Below the pieces are notes generated by a model. That model was not told where the DNA came from, searched no databases, and saw only the letters and a program-made list of their open reading frames with translations. Positions 9,069 through 17,917 of a stretch of DNA of 64,000 nucleotides are shown piece by piece. A program made the position numbers and the translations under genes. The stretch spans positions 2,790,001 through 2,854,000 of the forward strand of contig OZ245751.1 in the NCBI GenBank assembly GCA_965227445.1, in the 5' to 3' direction. Position 1 is the first letter of the stretch; each line of letters opens with the position of its first letter. This DNA is from DT-110 sp030148525. GTDB lineage: Bacteria > Bacteroidota > Bacteroidia > Chitinophagales > Saprospiraceae.

Positions 9069-10001
9069 ATGAGAAAATTGATCTATCTCCTGTCCATATT
9101 AGCTGTTTTGGGAAGTTGCGTTCCCCAAAAGCAGTACGTAGAACTGAAACAGGAAAACGAACGACTTACGCAAATGCTCGGATTGTCCGATTCCCTCGTC
9201 GGAGGCAATGACCTGGATCCGGAGGCCCGCACGGAATTACAAAACGATTACGGCGAACTGCTCCTGGCTAACGAGCGCCTGCGGGCTACCAATCGCAACC
9301 TGAATCAGAGTTACCAAGAGTTGCTGGAGCGCTATACCACTATGATCGAGCAGAGCAAAGGCCTCATCGATGGGCAATCCGGTGGTACGACCACTAATCA
9401 GCGCGAACAGTATCTCCAGGAATTGGAAGCTCAAATTCAGCAACGGGAGCAACGCCTGCGATCTATGGAGAGCTCCTACAGTCAGGACATCACCCAGAAG
9501 GACCAGCAGATCATCGAATTGCAAAATGCCCTATTCCAACGCGACCAGGAGCTACAGCGCATGCGCAACGCCTTTAGTAGTGTACAGGCCAACTTCCCGG
9601 CCACCGACCTCGATATCAACGAACGGGATGGACGCTTATACGTAAGTCTGAGCCAGGAATTACTATTCCGCACGGGAAGTGCCCGCATCGACCGTTCGGG
9701 GCGGCAGGCCATCCAACAAATTGCCGACGCGCTGGCCAGCCTGCCCGGTATTGAGATTATGGTAGAAGGTCATACCGACAATCAGGGCGATCCCGGTACC
9801 AATTGGGAACTCAGCCTGGAACGCGCACTGGCCGTCGCCAAAACGCTACAGGATAATGGCATCCGACCCGAGGATATTATCGTATCCGGCCGGGGCGAAC
9901 ACGCACCACGGGCCAGTAATGCCTCCGAATACGGACGTGCTCAAAACCGACGTACCGAAATCATTCTCAGTCCGCAAACCGAAGTGGAAACGGGCCAATA
10001 G
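9069..10001 (+). CDS. OmpA-family peptidoglycan-associated lipoprotein
   Basis: The protein (310 residues) probably sits in the outer membrane and grips peptidoglycan through its C-terminal domain. The ATG at 9069 is chosen over an upstream frame because it opens a lipoprotein signal with lipobox LGSC. A long coiled coil spans roughly 25-175 (ELKQENERLTQ, QREQRLRSMES). The OmpA-like domain follows at about 190-305 with GHTDNQGDPGTNWELSLERA and GRGEHAPRASN...RAQNRRTEI, the diaminopimelate-binding region. The long coiled coil may span the periplasm. It is followed after 17 bases by the DUF6438 gene, so the pair is probably an operon. Confidence 0.9.
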   Translation: MRKLIYLLSILAVLGSCVPQKQYVELKQENERLTQMLGLSDSLVGGNDLDPEARTELQNDYGELLLANERLRATNRNLNQSYQELLERYTTMIEQSKGLIDGQSGGTTTNQREQYLQELEAQIQQREQRLRSMESSYSQDITQKDQQIIELQNALFQRDQELQRMRNAFSSVQANFPATDLDINERDGRLYVSLSQELLFRTGSARIDRSGRQAIQQIADALASLPGIEIMVEGHTDNQGDPGTNWELSLERALAVAKTLQDNGIRPEDIIVSGRGEHAPRASNASEYGRAQNRRTEIILSPQTEVETGQ

Positions 10002-10018
10002 CCCCCAATATCTACTCC

Positions 10019-10744
10019 ATGAATCTTCGTCTACAATCTTTTTCCCTGATGGTCCTGTTATTGGGTAGCGTCTCTTCCTGTAAAACCCTCGAAGACATTG
10101 ATCTCGCCCAGGAACAACCACTGGTACGCCTGACCAAAGGAGCATGCTTTGGACGTTGTCCGATTTATGAATGCACCGTATACACCAGTGGCATTGCCAC
10201 CTTTGAGGGCCAACGCAACACCCCAAAACTCGGGCTGTGGATAAAGCGCCTTCCCGATGCTCAAATGGCTGAGCTCAAAGATCAGTTGACCGAAACGAAT
10301 TTGTGGCAGTACGAAAGCTTCTTCCGGAGCCGGATTGCCGATGCTCCCCTCATCAAGATCGAGCAATTTGAGGATGGTGCATCAAAAATGGTCGCCGGCA
10401 AGGAAAATCGTCCGGAACCCGTCCTGCAATTACAGGACATGCTGGAACAGATTGCAGAGAGCAATACCAACACCTGGACCGTGCGGAAACCCTTCGATTA
10501 CAACCTCCCCAAAGGCGCCAAACCCGGTGAGATCTACGTACAACTCGCCCCCAACATCTACGTGCGCAACTGGATACAGGGCTACGCACGCCAGGGCCTC
10601 CGCGTAGCCGAATCACTGGAAGACCGCAGTAACTACTTCCTGCTGCAATTTGATCCCACCATCGCTTTCCCCAGTGAGATGGAGCGTTTCTTCGCCTACG
10701 ATGATGCGGTGATCTATTCGTCTTTTTTACCGGAAAAGGAATGA
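10019..10744 (+). CDS. DUF6438-like secreted protein
   Basis: The 241-residue product has an N-terminal export signal with a lipobox-like GSVSSC at about residue 20. The N-terminal domain (about 35-150) matches the DUF6438 pattern: LTKGACFGRCPIYECTVYTSG followed by GLWIKRLPDAQMAELKDQL. The Cys pair CFGRC is typical of that family, whose function is unknown. The C-terminal 100 residues (KPGEIYVQLAPNIYVRNWIQGY) are not recognised. It lies 17 bases behind the OmpA-like gene, and a GGTTTGAGG inverted array begins three bases after the stop. Confidence 0.75.
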   Translation: MNLRLQSFSLMVLLLGSVSSCKTLEDIDLAQEQPLVRLTKGACFGRCPIYECTVYTSGIATFEGQRNTPKLGLWIKRLPDAQMAELKDQLTETNLWQYESFFRSRIADAPLIKIEQFEDGASKMVAGKENRPEPVLQLQDMLEQIAESNTNTWTVRKPFDYNLPKGAKPGEIYVQLAPNIYVRNWIQGYARQGLRVAESLEDRSNYFLLQFDPTIAFPSEMERFFAYDDAVIYSSFLPEKE

Positions 10745-10747
10745 TGT

Positions 10748-10850
10748 CAGGTTTGAGGTATGAGGTTTGAGGCAATAGGTAAGGTAAGAGGCTACCTCAA
10801 ACCCCACCTAGCACCTCACCTCAAACCCCAAACCTCAAACCTCAAACCTG
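10748..10850. repeat. Inverted GGTTTGAGG-word array, family C copy 1
   Basis: The array begins CAGGTTTGAGG and ends with its exact reverse complement CCTCAAACCTG, with degenerate GAGGTTTGAGG words inside, so it can fold into a long imperfect hairpin. It fills nearly all the space between two convergent genes and may serve as a bidirectional terminator. Confidence 0.7.
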
Positions 10851-10852
10851 GT

Positions 10853-11068
10853 TTACCGCTTTTTGCGAAAGCTGGAAAAATCAAAAGACCGGAAGATAAT
10901 CAGCAAGGCCAATCCGATAACGATGATAAAGGGCAGCCAGCTTCCTATTTGGTAACCGACACGGTAGCCCGTGCCGGTGGTGTCAATACCCCGGTCATCG
11001 ACCTGAGCAAAAACGATTAATACCTGACTCAGGATAAAACAACTGACAAGTAGTATTCGGCGTATCAT
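10853..11068 (-). CDS. Small membrane protein downstream of ABC-F
   Basis: The 71-residue product has an N-terminal signal peptide or membrane segment (positions 5-22, ending FAQVDD). A short extracytoplasmic loop follows, then a second hydrophobic segment (about 43-60, LPFIIVIGLALLIIF) and a basic tail (SSFRKKR). Its start lies 3 bases past the ABC-F stop codon, which argues for translational coupling and a real gene. I do not recognise a family. The opposite-strand frame in the same place is less convincing. Confidence 0.6.
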   Translation of the reverse strand: MIRRILLVSCFILSQVLIVFAQVDDRGIDTTGTGYRVGYQIGSWLPFIIVIGLALLIIFRSFDFSSFRKKR

Positions 11069-11071
11069 AGG

Positions 11072-12991
11072 TTACTCGTATTTATCCATTTCCGACTGGG
11101 CTTTTTCCCACTCCCCCATGGCAGCTTCGAGGTCTTGCTTTAATTGACCGTATTCCTTCATTTTCTCCTCACTGTCGTCGCGCTCGTAAAAAGCGGGGTC
11201 GGCCATGGCTTTTTCCATTTTTTCGATGGATTCCTCCAGGCGTTCCACCTTTTTCTCCGCATTGCTGATGGCCCGTTGTAGTTGTTTTCGCTCCTCGTAC
11301 GATAAGGTCGGTTTGGGTGCCTGGGAAGTTGCGGGAGCCGCCTTGGTAACCTTCGACTGCTTTTCCACATCCCGCATATTGTCCAGCTGGCGCTTCTCCA
11401 GAAAAGTGTTTACGTCGCCAATGTGTTCGTGTAGTTGCCGATCGCGAAATTCCACCGTCCGGTTGGTGAGGTCACTGAGGAATTCCCGGTCGTGGGAAAC
11501 TACGATGAGGGAGCCATCGTAATCTTTAAGGGCTTGTTTCAGCACATCTTTCGACAATATATCGAGGTGGTTGGTCGGCTCATCGAGCACCAACAGGTTG
11601 AATGGATTCAGAAGCAGGCAGGCCATGGCCAGCCGGGCCCGTTCTCCCCCCGAAAGTACTGAGACTTTTTTGTCGACATCCTCCCCGCTAAACATGAAAG
11701 CACCGAGGATATTGCGAACCTGAGGACGCACTTCTGCCGGAGCCTCGTTTTCCATGGTTTCCAATACGGTCTGATTGCCGTGGAGAGTATCTGACTGGTT
11801 TTGGGCGTAGTAGCCTACCGTGACATTGTGCCCCAGTTTGACCGTTCCGCCCGTGTAGGGTAATTCGTTGATCAGGATCTTGGCGAGCGTGGTTTTCCCC
11901 TGTCCGTTCTGACCGACAAAAGCTACCCGGTCACCGCGGTCCATCTTGAAATCGACATTGTCGAGCACCAGCAGATCACCGTAAGCTTTTTCCAGATTTT
12001 TGGCTTCGACCACTACCTGCCCAGAGCGGGGTGCAGCGGGAAAGCGAATATTCATAGTAGCGGTATCGGCATCATCGATCTCGATGCGATCCATTTTATC
12101 CAGTTGCTTTTGCATGGACTGGGCCATCTTCGTTTTAGTGGCTTTCGCCATAAAACGGTTGATAGTGCGTTCCTTTTCGGCAATGACCCGCTGTTGGTTT
12201 TCATAGGCTGCCCGTTGCTTCTCTCGTCTTTCTTCCCGCAAGGCCACAAAATCGGAGTAACTGGCTTTGTAATCGAAGAGTTTGCCCAGTTCAACTTCCA
12301 CGGTGCGCTTGGTAACTACATCCAGGAATTCCTTATCGTGAGAAATGAGTATAACGGCTCCGCTGTAATCCCTCAGGAATGTTTCCAACCAGAGGATACT
12401 CTCAATATCGAGGTGGTTGGTCGGCTCATCAAGCAGAAGGTAATCGGGGCGTTGTAGCAGCATCTTGGCCAGCTCAATACGCATTTTCCACCCGCCGGAG
12501 AATTCATCCACCAGGCGATCCATGTCGGAATCTTTAAAACCCAGTCCTTTCAACACCTTCTCGGCCTCTGCTTGCATACTGGTGCCACCCACCAACTGAA
12601 AACGCTCGTTAAGAGAGGTAAACTCTTCGATGAGTTGGTGGTAGCCCTCACTTTCATAATCCGTTCGTTCGGCCATTTCGTCATTGATCACGGCCATGCG
12701 CTCCTCCATTTTCATAGCTTCCGCAAAAGCGGTCATGGCTTCATCAATGACTGATTTCCCCAGGGGTAGTTCCATCTCCTGGTGAAGAAACCCAAGTGTG
12801 GATTCCGAGGGACGCACTATCTGTCCTTCCTGGGGACTTTGTTCCCCGGCAATAATCTTGAGCAGGGTGGATTTTCCGGCTCCGTTTCGACCTACCAGTC
12901 CCACCTTATCGCGATTGCCGATCGTCACATTAATGCGATCGAGCAAAATGCGTTCGCCATACTGCACGTATACGTTCGATACCGTAATCAT
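11072..12991 (-). CDS. ABC-F family ATPase (Uup/YbiT-like)
   Basis: ABC-F proteins are soluble twin ATPases that act on ribosomes at the E site. The 639-residue product has Walker A GRNGAGKST near residue 35, then FSGGWKMRIELAKM and LLLDEPTNHLD. A charged interdomain linker with EKERTINRFMAKATKTKMAQS follows. The second domain has GQNGQGKTT, LSGGERARLAMA and LVLDEPTNHLD. A C-terminal coiled coil (about 560-639, AISNAEKKVERLEESIEKME) resembles that of Uup. No transmembrane domain is present. The start at 12991 is preferred: the longer frame to 13204 only reads through the HAD gene in another frame. Antibiotic resistance is possible for ABC-F proteins, but nothing here argues for it over a housekeeping role. 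Confidence 0.92.
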   Translation of the reverse strand: MITVSNVYVQYGERILLDRINVTIGNRDKVGLVGRNGAGKSTLLKIIAGEQSPQEGQIVRPSESTLGFLHQEMELPLGKSVIDEAMTAFAEAMKMEERMAVINDEMAERTDYESEGYHQLIEEFTSLNERFQLVGGTSMQAEAEKVLKGLGFKDSDMDRLVDEFSGGWKMRIELAKMLLQRPDYLLLDEPTNHLDIESILWLETFLRDYSGAVILISHDKEFLDVVTKRTVEVELGKLFDYKASYSDFVALREERREKQRAAYENQQRVIAEKERTINRFMAKATKTKMAQSMQKQLDKMDRIEIDDADTATMNIRFPAAPRSGQVVVEAKNLEKAYGDLLVLDNVDFKMDRGDRVAFVGQNGQGKTTLAKILINELPYTGGTVKLGHNVTVGYYAQNQSDTLHGNQTVLETMENEAPAEVRPQVRNILGAFMFSGEDVDKKVSVLSGGERARLAMACLLLNPFNLLVLDEPTNHLDILSKDVLKQALKDYDGSLIVVSHDREFLSDLTNRTVEFRDRQLHEHIGDVNTFLEKRQLDNMRDVEKQSKVTKAAPATSQAPKPTLSYEERKQLQRAISNAEKKVERLEESIEKMEKAMADPAFYERDDSEEKMKEYGQLKQDLEAAMGEWEKAQSEMDKYE

Positions 12992-13038
12992 GTATTCTCT
13001 TTTGTCGGCGCAAAGATAGGGATTAGGATGCAGGCAAC

Positions 13039-13692
13039 CTATTGAAGTTCCAGGATCCAATCCATGGCCTGGCGCGTTTCGGGAAAGATGATGTGGGAGC
13101 CTTCTAATTCGTCGGGTTCTTTGGAGGTGGTCAGACCAATCACATACAGGCCGGCGCGGTTGGCCGCGGTAACACCGGCAGGAGAATCCTCCAAAGCGAT
13201 ACAATGAAGCGGTTCAACCCCCAGTTCCTGGCAAGCGAGGAGATAGGGCGATGGATCGGGTTTCAGGTTGGTTACCCGATCGGAAGTGATGATGGTTTCA
13301 AAGTATTTATCCAACCCGGTATTGGAAAAAACCGCCTCGGCATCTTTATCACTGCTACTCGTACACAGTGCGATGGGATACTTTTGCCGTAAGGCAGACA
13401 ATCCATCAAGCACACCGGGAAATAATTCGGCGGAGGACCGGGCTTTCGCCCAAAAAAGGGTGCGTTTTTCGCGTTGCAGGGTTTCCTGGTCAGTGCCCAG
13501 GTCATGGTCTTTAACAACGGCCGCAGCCAGAATGGCATCCGAGAGTCCTACCCATTGTTGGAACCAGTGCTCATCCACATCCAGGCCGTGGTTGCCGAGT
13601 ACGGTCAACCAGGCGTCCATGTGCAGGGGTTCGGTAGCGGCCAGGGTCCCGTCCATATCGAAGACGAGAGCCTTAGGAGAGGGTATGTTCAT
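13039..13692 (-). CDS. HAD-superfamily phosphatase/phosphomutase (beta-PGM-like)
   Basis: The 217-residue product shows HAD motif I FDMDGTLAATEP (nucleophile Asp about 12, acid/base Asp 14), motif II LCTSSSDKD, a Lys in TNLKPDPSPYL (motif III) and motif IV ALEDSPAGVTAA. The helical cap after motif I places it in subfamily IA near beta-phosphoglucomutases and sugar-phosphate phosphatases. The substrate is not fixed. The gene sits 6 bases after the histidine kinase stop, in the same direction, so it is probably part of the same transcript as the two-component pair. Confidence 0.85.
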   Translation of the reverse strand: MNIPSPKALVFDMDGTLAATEPLHMDAWLTVLGNHGLDVDEHWFQQWVGLSDAILAAAVVKDHDLGTDQETLQREKRTLFWAKARSSAELFPGVLDGLSALRQKYPIALCTSSSDKDAEAVFSNTGLDKYFETIITSDRVTNLKPDPSPYLLACQELGVEPLHCIALEDSPAGVTAANRAGLYVIGLTTSKEPDELEGSHIIFPETRQAMDWILELQ

Positions 13693-13698
13693 GTGTGA

Positions 13699-14748
13699 CT
13701 AGGCTTTTTCGAGGGTAAATCCAAAGGTCGATCCCAGGTCGGGGGTCGAGCGAACGTTGATGGTTTGCTTGTGGGCTTCTACAATGTGTTTTACAATGGA
13801 TAGCCCGAGTCCGGACCCTCCCATCTGACGGGAGCGGCTTTTATCGACCCGATAAAAACGATCAAAGACGTGATTGATGTGTTGTTTGGGAATGCCGATC
13901 CCATTGTCGGCCACTTCGATCAGGATGTGCCGGTCCATATCGTAAAACCCAACCTTGGTCCGGCCGCCTTCGATTCCGTATTTAAGGGAGTTATTGACGA
14001 GGTTGTTGAGGACTTGCCGGATCTTCTCGCGGTCGGCACGCACCTTAAAGGAGTTGGACGCACCATCTTTGAAATCGAGATGAATGGTCCGTCGTTTCGC
14101 TTTCATCTCCAGGTCTTCGAAGACTTCCTGGGTGAGTTCCTTTATATCAAAGGTCTGCATTTCCAGGATGAGATCTCCGGACTCAAGGCGAGAGATGGAT
14201 TCCAGGTCTTCCACGATAGTTTGCAATCGCTGGACATTAGTGGCGGCCCGGGTAATGAACATTTGGTTGACGGTCTCGTCCTCCAGGCCACCGTCGAGTA
14301 GTGATTCGAGATAGCCCTGAATATTGAAAATAGGTGTTTTCAACTCGTGGGAAATGTCGCCCATAAAATTGCGTCGGTATTCAGCCCAGGTCTTATACTT
14401 ATTGAGTTCTTTGCGCTGGGATTCGGCCCAATCAGCTACCTCCCGCTCAACGTCTTCGATGATGTTGGAGTTGACGTCAATCGTTTTATTCTTTTCCTCC
14501 GGAGCGACCTTTTCCTGGTGGATGGTTTTGTAAATGAGCTTGATCTTGCGGTAGATGTATTTACGGAGGTAATAAATATTAATGTTGTACACCACGATCA
14601 GCAGCAGCACTCCGATGAGGGCGAAGAACCAAACGGATTGAGGGTCCACCCCCAGCAACAGCAAGCCGCCGATCACGAGCAAGAAAGCACCGACCGAAAG
14701 CAAGGTAGCATAACCGGCAATCTGTTGTGGCGTAGGATTTTTAAGCAT
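13699..14748 (-). CDS. Membrane sensor histidine kinase (PhoR-like)
   Basis: The kinase (349 residues) has two transmembrane helices (about 12-33 and 38-58) with almost no periplasmic loop, so it probably senses inside the membrane or through a partner. A coiled linker follows, then HisKA with FMGDISHELKTPI (phospho-His about 134). HATPase_c follows with the N-box NLVNNSLKYG, EVADNGIGIP and GGSGLGLSIV. Its start overlaps the response regulator stop as TAATG, which shows tight coupling. The signal is unknown; a PhoR-like phosphate role is only by similarity of layout. Confidence 0.93.
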   Translation of the reverse strand: MLKNPTPQQIAGYATLLSVGAFLLVIGGLLLLGVDPQSVWFFALIGVLLLIVVYNINIYYLRKYIYRKIKLIYKTIHQEKVAPEEKNKTIDVNSNIIEDVEREVADWAESQRKELNKYKTWAEYRRNFMGDISHELKTPIFNIQGYLESLLDGGLEDETVNQMFITRAATNVQRLQTIVEDLESISRLESGDLILEMQTFDIKELTQEVFEDLEMKAKRRTIHLDFKDGASNSFKVRADREKIRQVLNNLVNNSLKYGIEGGRTKVGFYDMDRHILIEVADNGIGIPKQHINHVFDRFYRVDKSRSRQMGGSGLGLSIVKHIVEAHKQTINVRSTPDLGSTFGFTLEKA

Positions 14749-15437
14749 TAAAACTCAAATTTGTACCCGATCCCCTTAATGGTTTTGATGTAGTGGTCGC
14801 CAATCTTTTCGCGGAGCTTGCGAATATGGACATCAATGGTTCGGTTACCTACAATGACATCTGTACCCCAGACTTTGTTGAAGATTTCTTCGCGAGAAAA
14901 AACTTTCCCGGGTTTGGAAACCAGCAGGTAGAGTAGTTCGAATTCCTTTTTAGCCAGTTCGATCACTTCGTCACCACGCGTAACATTTACCCGTTCACTG
15001 TCGATGGCCAGATCAGCAACTTTGATTATTCCGGAAGGTTCGGCATCCTGAATGCGGCCGGACCTGCGCAGCAGGGCCTTAATACGACTCAGAAATACCC
15101 GCGGACGTATAGGTTTGGTAATGTAGTCGTCGCCCCCCACATCGAGGGCAGCAATTTGGGAGTAATCCTCGTCCCTTGCCGTCAGGAAAGTGATGATGGT
15201 ATGCTCGAATTCGGGCTTGACACGCAGGTGGCGACATACCTCTACCCCATCCATTTTGGGCATCATTATATCCAGGATAATGAGTGTAGGATGAACTTCT
15301 TCAGCCACTTTAATCCCCTGTTCGCCGTCGGAAGCGGTGTAGACTTCGAATTCTTCTTCCTTATCCAGATTATATTTCAGGAACTCGAGGATATCGGGCT
15401 CATCATCGACGATCAGGATTTTTACCTTATCCATCAA
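14748..15437 (-). CDS. OmpR/PhoB-family response regulator
   Basis: The regulator (229 residues) has a receiver domain with the acidic pair VDDEPD, phospho-acceptor Asp near 56 (LIILDIMMPK), Thr/Ser in TFLTARDED and Lys in YITKPIRP. A C-terminal winged-helix domain follows with SREEIFNKVWG and NRTIDVHIRKLREKIG. It is the cognate partner of the overlapping histidine kinase. Two adjacent ATG codons at 15437 and 15434 are equally possible starts. Target genes cannot be told from this window. Confidence 0.95.
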   Translation of the reverse strand: MMDKVKILIVDDEPDILEFLKYNLDKEEEFEVYTASDGEQGIKVAEEVHPTLIILDIMMPKMDGVEVCRHLRVKPEFEHTIITFLTARDEDYSQIAALDVGGDDYITKPIRPRVFLSRIKALLRRSGRIQDAEPSGIIKVADLAIDSERVNVTRGDEVIELAKKEFELLYLLVSKPGKVFSREEIFNKVWGTDVIVGNRTIDVHIRKLREKIGDHYIKTIKGIGYKFEF

Positions 15438-15461
15438 AGTGGCTATTTGTTAAGTATTCTG

Positions 15462-15469
15462 CAAAACTA
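15462..15469 (-). promoter_or_regulatory. -7 promoter element for the two-component operon
   Basis: On the minus strand TAGTTTTG fits TAnnTTTG exactly, 25 to 32 bases upstream of the regulator start. The -33 element is not recognisable. Confidence 0.4.
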
Positions 15470-15529
15470 ACATTAAACCAGCCCGGGTATCTACGCCCTA
15501 CTTTAAATAATTGTTAAGTTAAGAACTTG

Positions 15530-15859
15530 TTAGTCAGGAATCTCCTGGTCCAGTTGTTCCAGAATGCGGGTGTATACGCGAATCATTGCCGCATTGTCAT
15601 TACGCAAATTTCGTATAGACTGGCGAAACTCAGTTTCTGAAATGTCGTGAATGGCGTAAATTTCTGCGTAGTAGTTCTCCGCAAAGGTATCCTTTTTTTC
15701 ACCGTACAGGTAGGACAGTGCAGCCTCGGCCGTATGTGCATCGAGCAATACCTCCACCAACTGGTCCTCCGACAAGGTACCTTCCTGCTTTTTTTGGCTG
15801 CAGCCAAAAAAAGAAAGCAGGCTGGTGGCCAACAGAAAAGAAACCAAAGTCAGGCGCAT
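15530..15859 (-). CDS. DUF4296-domain lipoprotein
   Basis: The short protein (109 residues) has a lipoprotein signal with Cys about residue 20 (SFFGCSQ). A helical domain follows whose pattern, LSEDQLVEVLLDAHTAEAAL, is typical of DUF4296, a Bacteroidota family of unknown function. The conserved C-terminal stretch FRQSIRNLRNDNAAMIRVYTRILEQL completes it. Its start overlaps the stop of the upstream phosphatase gene as TAATG, so the two are co-translated. Confidence 0.82.
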   Translation of the reverse strand: MRLTLVSFLLATSLLSFFGCSQKKQEGTLSEDQLVEVLLDAHTAEAALSYLYGEKKDTFAENYYAEIYAIHDISETEFRQSIRNLRNDNAAMIRVYTRILEQLDQEIPD

Positions 15860-16359
15860 TACGAAAAGTATTGTTTGGGAAAATGAAATTCGGTGAGTTG
15901 ACCGTGGTGCCGGTCAAAATCAGCCCAGGTGCCCGTCGCCGTATTGACGCGAAAGATTCCGCAAGTGGGCACGTTGACAATGGGTTCCTGACTAAACATG
16001 TTAGCCAGGGAGTTATACGCCGGGTTGTGCCCGAAGACCAGTACCGTGTGCCAGGCCTCCGGAAGCCCCTGAATCACCTCCAGCACATCTTCCGGAAAAG
16101 CCTCGTAAATGGATGGTCGTTCGTGAATATCGGCGGCCGCAATATCGAATGCTTTCGCAAAATGCCGGGCAGTCGTAATGGCCCGCTTAGCCGGACTGGA
16201 TATGATGGCATCCAGGTGTTGCACCCGGCCGCGCAACAATTGCGCCATGAAGGGAGCATCCCGTTTACCGCGTTTGTTGAGCGGCCGGTCAAAATCATCC
16301 AGGGAAGGATCCTTCCAACTGGATTTGGCGTGTCGAATAAAATAGACTGTTTTAGCCAT
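15859..16359 (-). CDS. SixA-like histidine phosphatase
   Basis: This is a member of the histidine phosphatase (phosphoglycerate mutase-like) superfamily, 166 residues. It has the catalytic RH motif FIRHAKSSWKD (His10), then LDDFDRPLNKRGKRDA, IISSPAKRAITTA and the second His in VFGHNPAYNSLAN. SixA enzymes dephosphorylate phosphohistidine on HPt domains; the actual substrate here is not known. It is cytoplasmic with no signal peptide. It lies in a minus-strand run after the DUF5106 gene (5-base gap) and overlaps the DUF4296 gene. Confidence 0.88.
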   Translation of the reverse strand: MAKTVYFIRHAKSSWKDPSLDDFDRPLNKRGKRDAPFMAQLLRGRVQHLDAIISSPAKRAITTARHFAKAFDIAAADIHERPSIYEAFPEDVLEVIQGLPEAWHTVLVFGHNPAYNSLANMFSQEPIVNVPTCGIFRVNTATGTWADFDRHHGQLTEFHFPKQYFS

Positions 16360-16364
16360 AATAC

Positions 16365-17801
16365 TTATCGCTCTTCGCCCGATTGAGACGCTTTCTTCTG
16401 GTCAATCTCCAGTAGTTTATCCATCACTTCGGGAAGCTGCTCTGCCCCGATCTTTTTCATTACGATCTCTTTATCGCGATTGAGGATGTAGATCTGGGGG
16501 GTTGTCCGCAGATCGTATTTTTCGTGGAAGCGGGAGCGTCCGTAGGGATCGACGGTATGCAACCAGTTGTCGATACCATTTTCATCGATGTAATCCCAGC
16601 ATCCCTCTACATCGTCCTGAAATTTCAGGCAGCCCGCCATCAGGGTAATGTCCTTGTCTTTGTACTGCTCGTAAAACTCCTTCATGTAGGGAGTAGACTC
16701 CTTACAGTGGCCACAATCGTAGCGCCAGAAGTAGAGGATGGTATATTCCGAATCGATCTTGTACAATTCAACGGGGGTTCCGTCCCGTTTTTGCATGGTG
16801 ATATTAGGCGCCTTCTTACCGATTAAGAGCGGCTCGATCTTATTGGCGTTATCGATGATCTTTTGCAGTTGTTCCTTATCGGTCCAGGTGGCGAGTCCCT
16901 TTTCGTAGTAATTCTTGGCAATATGTACATACACCTTGTCCATGCCTACCACCTTGGATCCAGCGTACTTATTGAGGAAGTGAATGAGGTAGTAGCGGAA
17001 CATATCCTTACCCGGCTTGGTCTCCTCCAGGATGTAATCCACTCCGCGAATGATACTGTCGGGGGTCTGAATGTGCAATTGATCAATAAATGTTTTGATC
17101 CGGCCAAACATGAAGGGGGTACGTAACAGGCGATCGTCCGACAGATCGATATAGTCAAAGTAGTGGTCGCGGGTGTAATAAAAACGCTTGTACTGCTTTT
17201 CCTCCTCGGTGCCGTCGAATTCGGGCATCTCGAGATTGATGTTGGCACCAACGATAGCGGCGGCCAGCGTGCCGGGGTTATCAGCCATCAATTGTTTCTG
17301 GTAGTTGCGGACACCCTCGTCCAATTTGGCCAATTCCGCTTGTAATGATGCTTTGGTAGCCTCGTCGGCGCTTTGCATTTGTTGCTGAATGGATTGTGCC
17401 TGGGGGCGCAAATCAGAGAGGTAGCGGAGATACTCGTAGAAAAGAGCATTGTCAGCACTTCCCTCGAAGGTCATATCCCTGACCATATTCTCCACCGAGG
17501 TCTTTACGGTGAATTGCTGGTCTTTTTCCGGCAGGAGGATCTCGGAATAGTTATTATCCGGCTCCATGACCAGGATATACACACCTGCATCGAGTAGGGT
17601 ATCGGAAGTAAAGACATACTGACCGTCTGCGTTGCGGGCGGTCGTATCGGCGAGGTAGGTTTTGTCTCCGTAATAGTACCCGAGGTACAGGTTGGGTTGA
17701 TCGTAACCCTCCAGTTCAACGGTGATGTCCAATCCTTTTTGGGCGAAAGCCCCAACAGAAGTAGCCACAATCAGAAAAAACAGGCAAAGAAAGCGCATCA
17801 T
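16365..17801 (-). CDS. TlpA-like thioredoxin protein with DUF4369/DUF5106-type domains
   Basis: The exported protein (478 residues, signal peptide to about 20) has three parts. An N-terminal beta-rich DUF4369-like region spans about 24-100 (YLGYYYGDKTYLADTT). A helical DUF5106-like region spans about 110-325. A C-terminal thioredoxin fold spans about 330-470 with FWRYDCGHCKEST (CGHC at 363-366) and the cis-Pro segment LRTTPQIYIL. Such proteins are periplasmic disulfide reductases or oxidases, frequent in Bacteroidota. The redox partner is unknown. It probably heads the DUF5106-SixA-DUF4296 transcript. Confidence 0.88.
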   Translation of the reverse strand: MMRFLCLFFLIVATSVGAFAQKGLDITVELEGYDQPNLYLGYYYGDKTYLADTTARNADGQYVFTSDTLLDAGVYILVMEPDNNYSEILLPEKDQQFTVKTSVENMVRDMTFEGSADNALFYEYLRYLSDLRPQAQSIQQQMQSADEATKASLQAELAKLDEGVRNYQKQLMADNPGTLAAAIVGANINLEMPEFDGTEEEKQYKRFYYTRDHYFDYIDLSDDRLLRTPFMFGRIKTFIDQLHIQTPDSIIRGVDYILEETKPGKDMFRYYLIHFLNKYAGSKVVGMDKVYVHIAKNYYEKGLATWTDKEQLQKIIDNANKIEPLLIGKKAPNITMQKRDGTPVELYKIDSEYTILYFWRYDCGHCKESTPYMKEFYEQYKDKDITLMAGCLKFQDDVEGCWDYIDENGIDNWLHTVDPYGRSRFHEKYDLRTTPQIYILNRDKEIVMKKIGAEQLPEVMDKLLEIDQKKASQSGEER

Positions 17802-17917
17802 ATGTCATATTTTACGAGCCCAAGAATACGATCTATGTGGTGAGTGGGCAAATCTAAACACCTGATTAAAACATCATTAACGTACTTAACGTTGAGCGAT
17901 GAACTGAAGTATGTTGT

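Noticed and set aside
11072..12991. ABC-F protein as an antibiotic resistance determinant
   Set aside because: The C-terminal coiled coil and domain layout fit housekeeping Uup/YbiT-like proteins and no mobile context is near; resistance is not supported by sequence alone.
12992..13204. N-terminal extension of the ABC-F protein by 71 residues
   Set aside because: It reads through the 5' intergenic part and the end of the HAD gene in another frame, and has no ABC-F-like sequence; the start at 12991 matches the family.
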